Positions 45,478 to 55,800 of a stretch of DNA of 64,000 bases are shown here, piece after piece. How positions within the stretch are numbered: position 1 is the first letter of the stretch; every line of letters starts with the position of its first letter. Both the position numbers and the translations under genes were made by a program. Origin of the DNA: Seiridium cupressi (Eukaryota; Ascomycota; Sordariomycetes; Amphisphaeriales; Sporocadaceae); NCBI GenBank assembly GCA_036674765.1, contig JARVKI010000013.1, positions 372,001 through 436,000 on the forward strand, written 5' to 3'. A model generated the notes under the pieces. It saw only the letters and a list, made by a program, of their open reading frames with translations, made no database searches and was not told where the DNA came from.

Positions 45478-48057
45478 CTATATCGAATTCTGGTCGCCAA
45501 CCCAAGTTAGGTCAAACCACGTGGACATGTCACCCAACTCGTCCCATAATAGTTCAGTATTATCAAATAATGACCCGAATCTTCCGTCCGCTGCAGGATA
45601 CATCGCTGAATCGTCTGGTGGGAGATCTTGCGTACTTTCTGCTCTCGAGTTAATGTTTACCGTGGAAGGAATGCCGTTGCTAGACCCCAAAGCATCCAAG
45701 ACTTGCGGATTAACACCACCAAGCGCACCCATCAGCGTCTCCTTGGCCAGTGCTGCTAACTTCTCAAATTTGTCCTTTGCGTCTCTGGCAAGTGACCACG
45801 TCGTCCCGAGATGAGAAAGCGCTTCTGAGCAGTCCGTCACACTTTGGTCAAAGTCGAATTGAGTGGACGATCCAGAAGATCCCATAAGGACTTCCTTGGC
45901 TAGATCGGGTAGTCTGGTGATACTGTAGATCATAGTGATCCCACTGACAAACACGAGGTGTGCAGTCAGCCAACTGTCGAATAACTCTCCAAATCTGGCT
46001 TGCTCGGCGTGGATTCTGAGCACTTCTGATGCTGAGAGGTAACAACGTCTTATAGCATCTGGGGAGGGCTGCGAAATCGCAGGGGTAGGTCGAAAAAGTA
46101 GCAGAATGCATTGGTGATACTTGATCTCAAGACTTGGCAGTAGACGCCTTAGATGACCGGGCATCATTAGCCTAGACGAAAGCGTCTCGTGTGCTGAGCT
46201 CAGCAAGTTGTCGCACGCGGCAAGTGCTTCAGCTTGCCATTGCAGGTGGTTTGTTGGCCAGGGAAATCTGCATGGTGCCTGGGCTACTCTGTATAGCATG
46301 AGTTTAATCTCTGCGGTGATTCTGTCGAAGCGGAAGAAGAACGTCGAAGCAGTATAGTCAAAACCTGATAGTTGATCCAGGCGCCGCCGCTTCGCAGTTC
46401 CATGATCTAGATGCTCGGGAAGACTCCTTTCTCTCTGGGCAAATGCCACCTCGTGATTTTGACTGGTGTCTACGGCTTTCGAACTGGATGACTCGGTTCC
46501 AAGTTCTCCGGGAAAATCAACGTCAGTAGCCTCGTCACGTAGATTCAACGGCCGACCAAGAATTGTGCAAATCGTGCGATCGATTGAATAAGCTGACCAG
46601 AAGACGCCAGAACGGATGTTCTCATCTGCCTCAGCCGTGGAATCGCGCTGATCACGGCGCACTGTGAATCTATGAGCAACAGAGGTCTAAAAGAAAGCGA
46701 GCTTTGGGTGTTCAAGTACTGTACTCACGCGGTATTCTTCTTCGCTGCAGACCGAGATCTACACAACTCGCAATGATTGCTGATGAGAGAAACCACGCAT
46801 TTAGCCCTCCCGGGAAGGTGAAACTGGCCAACACGAGGAGTAACATAACCTGAACCCCTTGGATAGATTCATGGAGCTGCAGGGCAATGACGTGAGGCAT
46901 TGCTGATGCGAGATAATTTGAGGCTTTTAATACAACATTCAAGCTTCGCTCCAGTCTATCGGCAATGGGAAAGTTAGTATTTCAATGTTGCTTCTCATTT
47001 GAGAAAGAAAGGAAAAAATCATGGTACGAGTTCTAGGTGGAACATCTCTTTGATGCATTCATCCCACTTACACACGGGCACCGAGAGCGGCAACAAGGAA
47101 GAGCATAGCATCATCGAGGGATGCTGTGTTTGACGGATCTTTTGGGCCTCGAAGTCTCACCTCTAGCATTTGCTCAATCTTAGCAACTTGGAGGAACGGG
47201 TAGAGGGGATGAAACGCGTCGACATATGCCCCAATGAAGCGACGCATTTCAGCTAATGATGGTAAGGAAACACACTCAGGCTGATGCCATGGTGGGTCTG
47301 CTTCTCTATTACTCAGAGAAAGGCGCGCAGTGCCAGGCAAACCCTGACTTTGCGGCAACCCAGCGTACGTCAACCTTGCCAAAGTGAAACCGGATGACGG
47401 TCCAAGATACTTGGGCTCGCTGGCTGTATTGCCAAGCGACAGCAAGCCAACTTCATGCGCCAAAGGCTGTTCGGGCCCAATCTGACTACTGTGGGCAGAC
47501 GGGCTCCGCATATTCATATTGCCAGTAGCTGAGTTCATAGAGTCCCTGCTCCCGGGCACCGATGAGAGCTCTGCGGCCCTCTTTCCGGGCCGCCGAGGTG
47601 TCGTTGATGGCCCAGCTTGGGGCGGTTCTTGGTAGCCATCGTCTCCGAGATTGAAGCTTGAGAGCTCCGTCTGCGTCGGGTCTTCGCCGAGTGGCACGCC
47701 GGGCGCATGGGTGGTTATAAGAGCCTCGAGGTCCTTGATGCGATTTTCCAGCTGTTTAATAAGTCTAGAGCGCAGTTAAAGGCGGTGTAGACATATGGTT
47801 GACTGAGGGTTAAAAATGATACGTACAATTTGTCCGTGCTCGCTGCTTGGTCGCATTCTACGCCAGCTCTCTCACAGACAGAACATGTCGGGAATTTGTT
47901 ATCGCACTTGACCTTCCTTGCTCGGCATCTATTTTTCGCTCTATGGTCAACCTTGGATGGATCCGAAACTGATTGGCCAGAGTGCTTACCTCAGACATGC
48001 CGGCATTCTTCGACGTGGTCGGTTCGCTTCCGGTCCTTGGCCGAGCTCGGACTCCAT
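45478..48057 (-). CDS. Zn2Cys6 fungal transcription factor, 757 aa
   Basis: Nuclear DNA-binding regulator. Exons on the minus strand: 48057-47990, 47928-47827, 47764-47072, 46955-46729, 46661-45478 (758 codons including stop). The zinc cluster is complete only after joining exons 1 and 2: Cys at 21, 24, 31, 38, 41 and 48 (C-x2-C-x6-C-x6-C-x2-C-x6-C; RARKVKCDNKFPTCSVCERA). A short leucine-type coiled coil follows at the exon 2/3 junction (LLIKQLENRIKDLEALI, from 57), as in dimeric Gal4-type factors. The fungal-specific regulatory domain covers about 210-560 (FIGAYVDAFHPLYPFL, FPGGLNAWFLSSAIIASCVDLGLQRRR, SGVFWSAYSIDRTICTILGRP). Exon 5 uses the second of two close acceptors (CAG at 46664-46662); only this keeps frame. 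The target is unknown. It faces the ATP-grasp relic head to head and the Dabb gene tail to tail. Confidence 0.9.
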
Positions 48058-48494
48058 CGATACATTGGAATTGCTCCTGAGGAAGCGCAAGGATCTCGTA
48101 TTGGAGTAGGTTGGATATGGACCCCAAGAGCTGCAAATGTCGATGAGACGGCGAAATACCGACACCTCGTCGCTAAGCAGTTCGGTTTTACCCGACGCTA
48201 TGAAGGCGGGACCTGGTTAACGGGCGGACCCGCAGGACACTCAAGTTGCTTCGAGACGTCGAGCATCAATTGGATTGTTTCAACGATTCATCATTTTGCT
48301 GACCTCTTTTCTATAATATATCTCCTCGGAAATAATGTGAGATCCTTGCCGGACTTGTTCATCGAACTCTCGAGCTTTTCAACGCTCATACCCTGCATGG
48401 CTTAGCACTCATCTGCCTACATTGAATAGCCGTTGACGAGCACGGCAATAGGTAAAGTCTCAACTCAACTAGCGTTATGTTGAGAATCTATTGT

Positions 48495-49520
48495 AGACAT
48501 ATTGGCCGCGGAAGACATTGCTGTATCAAGTCGTACAGCCAACGTGCCGTCTATACTCCCAGACTCGCATGGTGGGACTCCGCGTGTCGCCGTCTTGTAT
48601 CAGGCTCTGGACCCTCCCATCGTGAACGGTGTGAGCAAACCCAAAAAGCTCGGAGGCTATCAGGGTTCTGGTGCCGGCATCGCCTGGACACTGCACAACT
48701 CCGGTACCGAAGTCATTGCTCCGGCGGCCAACCCCGACCCGGGAGTGCATGAGGGCTGGTGCTTCCCAGACACGGAAGAGGGTACAAATAGAAGCCGTCG
48801 ACGGGAGTGTGACGTATTTTTGGGCGAAAACCATCTTGTTGAGCGAGTATCTGCTACAGACACCCCCACGCTTGAACTACTTCGAGAAAGATGTCAGAGG
48901 AGTCGGACGACCCCCGCGTTTCGTGGAGGTGTACGGCAATAATCTGGTCACTGAAATCTTGCGGAATTCAGGTAAATTGACCTTACCCAAGCATCGTTGA
49001 TTGATAGCCTCGATGCGCTTCATAGGGCTGTCTCTCCCAACGGTGCTCTCGCCTTGCCCATCGTGGGAAAGCCAGTCCGTGCCCGGGCAGCCACGGCGTC
49101 GCAGTATGCAAGACGCTAGATGGTCTCGAGAGGCACGTCGAAAAATTGCTGGGAGAATCGCCATCAATCATTCTCGAAGACTATTTGTCTGGACAAGAGG
49201 GCGACGTCTCCGTCATGTCGCTGTGACTGCGAATTCAAGAGCCGTGTCGGACAAGGAAGCAGCTGAGGACTCAACTTTCGGTGCCATCGCGGAGCCAGGG
49301 TGTGCAGGTTGCACGACTACTCAAATGCACAGCTCCCATACGGATCGATATTCGCAAGTCCAACGATGATTCAGAGGTTGCATTATTTGATGTGAATATG
49401 AAACCAGTGAGTTCTCGAAATCTATTCAATAAATATCGCGGATTCTCTGATCGCACCACAACATGACGGGTCCTGGGAGACCAGGACGTGAGGACCAGGA
49501 GAGTCTCACAGCCATTGTAG
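48495..49520 (+). pseudogene. ATP-grasp domain protein pseudogene (glutathione-synthetase-like fold)
   Basis: Translation in successive frames gives recognisable pieces of a fungal ATP-grasp ligase in correct order: VAVLYQALDPPIVNGVSKPK, GTEVIAPAANPDPGVHEGWC and FPDTEEG (frame A, to about 48780); VDGSVTYFWAKTILLSEYLL and LNYFEKDVRGVG (next frame, to about 48990); SLDALHRAV and PIVGKPVRAR (to 49085); GSHGVAVCKTLDGLERHVEK and IILEDYLSGQEGDVSVM (to about 49218); VAVTANSRAVSDKEAAEDST; VARLLKCTAPIRIDIRK and ALFDVNMKP (to 49406); and, after a degenerate intron, NMTGPGRPGREDQESLTAI. At least five frame changes, one looking like a TGAT duplication (48999-49006), separate the pieces. About 25 residues expected between DVSVM and VAVTANSR are absent. 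The gene cannot make a full protein. The original 5' end is not clear; an acceptor-like tag at about 48495 may mark the start of an old exon. Confidence 0.85.
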
Positions 49521-50543
49521 TGTAACATGGCCATCTGGTACATATCGAAGAGACAGGGAAGGAGTATGATTGAGAGCGAGACCAAGACCGCCACTACGGT
49601 AGATCGGCTGGTTCCGAAAGTCGTAGATCTCAATACTTCCAAATTAGCTTTGCCAGCAAATCTCTGTTACCAGAGAACACCCCCTTGTGAATCCTCCAGG
49701 CTCGAATGGAAAGGTCTGAGCTTGCAGCTTGGCCGGAGCGGTTGTTTCGAGTAGAGGCCATCGGATCATGCTGCCGTCGTTTCCACTGCCGACGCAGCAT
49801 AAGCAAAAGACTCGGAATTTGCGTTTGATTGCCAAGTTGCCATTAACAAACCCCGACTTCAAGCCATCCCACCAGTGTTCGTTCCCCAGGACCCACCTGC
49901 GAGATAGCTCATATGTACATCCACACATCCACACATCCACGGAATACCACGGACCAACCTCCCCGGAATAGTCCCTGTACCATTGTGTAGCAGTCACATG
50001 GCCCAGCGATGAGTGGGGTGGGCTTACATTTTCAGCAAGCCCCGGTGCCCGCGCAGAGTGCAACCATCCAAAGAGAGTCGAGTGTGGTGAGCATGTCGGC
50101 TGCGGGTCGAAAAGCATCGTAACTCTCCCCGAGTGGTTTAGGCCAAGGTAAGGAGAGACGAGAAACACACCCAAGCCGGGCGTTAGACTAGCAGGGTTTG
50201 CTGCATGTCGCCCTGCGTAGCAATCAATGGTGGAATGCAGCAGGTTGGGAGAGGGGAAGAAGAAGAAAAAACGATATTTGAAAGAAAGGAACCATTGTAC
50301 GTTGTATTCTTTGAAATGTGACGGGCAGTGAGCCAGTCGCAAGTCCATGCCATTTTCACGAGCACAGCGGTACTCGTTGATCACTGCATGGCGTTTCCAG
50401 GAATATAAACAATACTCAGGCTGAATGGCATGAGTGGTCCGGTGACCTCGGTCTGAGACGAGGCTTACGCAGGTTGGATCTCTTATGTAGGTCGCTGACA
50501 AGGTGTAATGGAGTCTATGTTGCTCCGGACAGTTTGGCACGTG
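49521..50543. other. Intergenic with an unexplained long open frame on the minus strand
   Basis: A frame of 298 codons is open on the minus strand at 49644-50540, entered by a GTG; its first ATG is at 50348 and leaves 234 codons. The translation is rich in His, Trp, Cys and Phe and shows no known motif, so I do not call it a gene. A short CACATCCA-type repeat lies on the plus strand near 49920-49940. Confidence 0.4.
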
Positions 50544-52816
50544 TCATGTGTCATGATTTCTCAGGCTATGAACTCCACCAAAACCAAAACAGTATTTTGC
50601 CGAGAAGCGCTGATGCATGGCGTCTTCAAGCCTTGCCCATGATACGCCTTCCTCTGGTGACTGGACTGTATTGGGCTGAAGATCTTGCTCTATAGACCAA
50701 GGGATAGGTGGAAGCGAAGGCAACGCAGCGGCCGAGGCTTTCTGCTCATCGTAAGCCTTGTGACAATGCCATTGGGCGGCACGACGGGTTTCTTTGTTTT
50801 TCTCCTTCGGGTCGACCGCACACGCTTGCGTATTGCCTTCGTTGTCGTCCCCGGTCATGATCTCTGCATGCAGACATCCAGCACGAACCATTCCGGAAAG
50901 CCTGACCGAAGGATCAAACGAGAGATAAATTAACGCTTTCATGGAATCAGATGCCCCGTCACTGGTCGAATAGATGATTGACCGGTCGTTCCCCGTCGCC
51001 GTAACATGTCCCCGGAGTCCAGCAGGGTTCATGACCAGATCAAGTTTCTCTAGCATATCTGCCTGTGTTTTGGACCCGGTCGAGGAAGGGTCAGGGGGCC
51101 AGCAAGAAATAATGTTACGTTGGGCCGCAGCACTACCTTCACCATGACCCAATTGCTGATCGTGGGGGCCGTGTTGTGTCGCCGCCGTGTAGAACGTCCT
51201 CAGTCCGGTCCTTATGCGCAGTCGCTGTGTCAACGGTTCATTCGGCAGAGGGTCATCCACGAAATCAATGAATGTTCCACACGTATTCGAGTAAAATGAC
51301 ATATACGTTTTATTTTTGGTGAAGGTGAATATGTCGGTCCCATAATCGCCATGGTGATATTCGTGAGGCAGTCGCTGGGCTACCTTCATGTAATTGGGTC
51401 GGTCGTGGCTCCCAACCAAGCTGGCTAGCTGCACATCCGGCAGGGGATCGTTGCCATCGTCGTGACCGCCATTTTCGTCCTCCCCGTTGCTCCCCGACGA
51501 CCGGTCACGAAACTTGACCGCCTTGGTGTAGTAGCTTCGCCGGTTCTCGCTGCCCCCGTTGAGCCATTCCCGACGGCACTCGACTATTTGAATCGCTCCG
51601 GTCTCCTCGTGCCGCTCAAAATTTAAGAATGTCCAGCGATCATCTATCGGCCCTTCCAAGTGCTGCCTCCTAAAGGTGTCCCTCTTGTTCATGACCTCTA
51701 TCTTGCCAGAATCAAATTCGTCGAGTGGAAAGCGAAAGCAGTAATAGTGAGACGTCCAATCAATCTCTTCCAACTCAAAAGATGTTTGACTTGAGCAGCC
51801 ATAAAAGTGATCGTCGAAAATCTCGAAAGCAATGTTTGATCCGATTTCGTATCCAACCAAGTTAGTTAACTGCATACTATCTGCGGGTAGCCGGGGCTCT
51901 TGAATATTGAAGTAATGAAGAACCCATTTTCGATGACCGTTAATGTCGTACTCTGAATGTGTTCCGAAGATAAGATGTTTGCTATTATTACGCACAAACA
52001 GCCGGATCGTCGAGTCGAGCTCTATCTTCCCAAGAAGGCGGTGTTTTTGAGCATCGAAAATTAACAACCAATTGTGAGTCGTCGGCCGCGCGAAAGAATA
52101 TAAGCAAGATGTAATACCTGAAGCGTGGTACAGAATTCGAAAAACGTATTTCCGACAACCCTCGGACTCGGGGACTGCGTAAGTAGCAAGCGTCGAGACG
52201 TCTACAACAATCTCTTGATTCGTAGCCCTTTGAAGGTCGAGGATACGGAGACTCCTTTCTAAGCGATCCCCAACAATGTATAGAAGAGTGTCGTTATGAA
52301 ACGCATACGAGTCGGCGACTCCAAGAATACTGACCGCAAACGGGGTTGCCTGAGCAAATGCCCTTCGCCGCTTTACGAGCCTTCTGAGTGCCCTGGAATA
52401 GTGACCATCCTTGAGAGCCTCCTTGGCCTCCAAAGAATACGAGGCCTTCATCTAATGACACTCCATCAGCACAAGTATTTCACCACTTTGGGGTGCACCT
52501 TCTGCTGTCTCACGTCTCTCACCTTTAGGAGCATTTTGCAAAGGTTCTCATCCCTGATCAAATACTGGAAATGCCGACAACTTTGAGACAAGTCGTAGAT
52601 TGTGTCCAAAGAGAGCTCTTTCACAATGATTGACAATATTTCGTATGGTAAGCGCTGGATGTTGGATACCAGCAATGCTGATGTTCTTTGATGCAAAACT
52701 TGTGTAACAAGAACGTTGCTGAGGAGCGTCTTTGGTGCTCCAGAAGGCCTGGCTTCTGGTGACCACATCAGGAGTACGGGAAGACAATGATGAGACGGCT
52801 TCAGCGGCTTCTTCAT
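50544..52816 (-). CDS. F-box domain protein, fungal-specific, 733 aa
   Basis: Probable substrate-recognition subunit of an SCF ubiquitin ligase. Exons on the minus strand: 52816-52523 and 52451-50544; the 71 bp intron joins LCKMLLK to MKASYSLEAKEAL. The F-box occupies about 52-95 (IQRLPYEILSIIVKELSL, then IYDLSQSCRHFQYLIRDE). After an Arg/Lys helix (LRRLVKRRRAF) the protein has a long region with beta-strand-like repeats (LYIVGDRLERSLRILDL, ITSCLYSFARPTTHNWLLIF, RKWVLHYFNIQEPRLP), plausibly a propeller-like client-binding domain; this is inference. Paralogous F-box proteins of this layout are common in filamentous ascomycetes. The start chosen is the first ATG of the F-box frame; an upstream exon is possible, because the reading frame stays open beyond it. 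Confidence 0.85.
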
Positions 52817-55800
52817 GACATTCAGCGTTCTTGGGTGTAATTGTCTGCGACCTGCTGCAGTAGGAAACAGGTGTCGACATTTGCCCGGCCGGCACACGTC
52901 AAGTTGCTGAAGAGTGCATTTGTTGAAGCCTTTGGACTGGTCTGGCAGTTTTGAAAAATACAGCTAGAGTTATGCTTCCGCGTGGCTTGCTTTTGTGGTC
53001 GAGACAGCCTTAATAAAGTAACAGGAGAGGGGTCGTGGCCTGTCAACCACAGCCTGATACACTGTAGCAGGGCGTTCCCTGGTACATAGATTGGAATGAT
53101 GCGCATCGTAGCCTCGTTTCCTCATCTCCACTAAGCTTGTGTGAAAGAGGATCTCAGCCGTCCGACGTCGTGTTGCACCTGTATTCAGTGGTTGACGTTG
53201 TTGCTCGAGGAGAACAGAGCTGAGACTCATGATTTAGTTTCGCCCTGTCCGCTTCAAAATGGTGTCGATCAAGTAGAAGAGTGTTGGTAGTCGGCGCTGG
53301 AGGTTTATTGGGTTCTTGGATCAACTCATGGGGTGTGTCACTAACGGGATGGTAGCTGCGCATCCATGCGCAGTGCTATCACCGCCTTGTCGAAGTCCCG
53401 CTGGACTACACCTGCAGTTTTGAGCCGCAAGTGGGGGCTGCAGCATTTCATTTGTAGGCCCCAGGGTATACATTGTAGTTGCTTCCCTGTATGAATCTGC
53501 TACACTAACTACATGTAGTGTGCTAGTCAAGTCTTAGATTGCCTACCACAAGATCGAAAATCCAGCTCATGCGGCTCTGTGTGGGGGGTCTGCTTCTGCT
53601 TTGATTACGTGCCCTCATGTGTCTTGGATACCCCAAAGTTGCCGTGCTTGTTCATGGCAGATCTCTTCAGCGTGACAAGGCTTCCCTTGAATGAGATGGA
53701 GTGTCCTGAGCCCTGTGATCTACTTGTCTCTCACCTCGTTCCCACCCGTAGCCTACCTACCTTAATGTACATACCCCTCTTCTATAGAGCCTCATCTCCG
53801 CACGATATCCGCTCGACGGGGTAGCCCTACCTGCCTCCTTCCCAGCCGGATCTTCCCACTTGCGTCCGATGGCGCAACAACTATACATCTACACATGTGC
53901 ATGTGACCTGGTAGTGGCGTGATGCGACGTCGGGGCCACGCGAGGCTGGCTAGCTGCAGTGATTGTCTCAAAGTGTCCGGTTATCCAGAGTGTTAAGCTA
54001 CACCGATCATTTCTGCACTTTTACCTACCACATTTTAAAGAATGTCTTCTGTGAAACCAAAGGTCGGGATCAAGTGCCTGAGTCATATATCTGGCTGGCT
54101 TGGAAACACAAAACTCTGCATCATCTTCTCCATGTCATACACTTCTCTCTAGCTTTGCTACACAAGCTGACAAATTGAAGAGCGACGACGAATGTGGACG
54201 TCGTTATAGTATTGCAACCCGGCTTAGACCCCAACACTACGTATCATGTACGGCCCTGGCGAGCCTTGCGATGGGGTCCTTGAGCCATGTGTGGAACGTT
54301 CAGATGCAGACAGTCCGTTATCACAATGACTTTTGTGATCAGCCATCTAGAAGGCACCACGAGTACCCATGATTGATCGACTTGCTGATATGATGTGTAC
54401 AGATGTTGTCGCAGGGCTGGTGCAGATATGTGTCTGAAGATGCTTGTGCGTGGAAAATGCACTTTCGGAGAGATTGGTGCCAAAGCCTTACTCTTCCCAT
54501 TACTGATAGCCCGTCATCTCCCACCCTCGGGGAATAGGGCTCGATGGGATATAGCACTTCTGCGGCAGGACCAAAGGGTACAGAGCTCACGTCGGGAAGA
54601 ACGAAAGAATAGCAATGGGGTGGTGGCATCGGGTGACACGTATGAGGCCGAATTTCCGGCCTATCAGTCGTCGCACAAGAAGAGATATTTATTGGAGACG
54701 GGTGCTCCTATCAAAAGAAGACAACGCTTGTACCCTACGGGCTTCGACATATTGGCAATTAAAGTTGTCAAGGAAATACTGCGGCCCAATTTGGCTTGCC
54801 ATTGACCACGTATGTGTTGGCCAATACTCTCTGGTCCGAGAGGTCGCAAGGCGTTGGGGGGCGGTACCACGGAGTACGAAAACCCCAGGGATCGATTCGT
54901 TAGGCCGTATCTGACCCCCGACGCGATTACCATGACAAGCACGAAATAACAGAGTCAGCCGCAATCGAATGGCGTCCGCTGCAACGTTGGGAGAATATTG
55001 ATACTCCGCCATGCAAAAGGTTCTTTTGACCTGGTGTTGTGTCACCTAGCCTGCCGTCTTATGGACCCCTCTTCCGAGGACCGAGAACCATATTCGACGA
55101 ATGCCGCAAGGCTGCGATGATAACGGCGACTGTCCAGGTGATCCAGAAGGGCTTCCATCACGAGAACTGGTGAACGGACCGAAAGTTGCATCCCAACGCA
55201 TCATTGGCTACTGAGTCGTCAATGGAGAAGCTACTGCGACGACACGTGCAAGGCACAGCGGTGCTCTTGCTACTGGGCGTAAGCTCGGGAAAGGTGGGAA
55301 GAGAACTTTAAATCTAGATGCCCGCTCCTGCGAGATCAAAGGTTAATTTGAGCCGAGGCAAGGCGCCTGACCTGCAATACACGTTACTGGTGCTTGTATC
55401 ATATGGTTGGTCTCATAATGCCAGTTTGTGTGCCTGACTAGGCCTGGAAGGGCTGGAATGGTCCGAGCTGGTATGACATCCGAGGCAAAACGACATTCCA
55501 GGATTCGTATTAGCTACTGTGTATAACCCTCCTGTATTACTGTAATCATGCAGCTTAGTGACCCAGCTGATGGCCAAGTTACATCGTGGCCAGCCGATAC
55601 GACATTCATGAGAAACCGTATGCCGCATTAGACGAGTAAGTCATGTTGAAGTATCCTCATTGTACACCTTCTATCCTTCTCGGTCACGAGAAGGAGTCGA
55701 TGTTACAGGTCTTGCCATTTGCATTTAACCATGGAACGGATGTAGTGGTCGGGAGTGTATTTAATGCACTTGCCAACATCGGGAATGGATCAGTGCAGGA

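Noticed and set aside
52548..52895. 115-codon alternative frame over the F-box exon
   Set aside because: The F-box motif lies in the other frame, which also joins correctly to the long second exon.
54395..54805. 136-codon plus-strand frame in the gene-poor region
   Set aside because: No domain, mixed composition and length within what chance can give; neighbouring frames overlap it in several phases.
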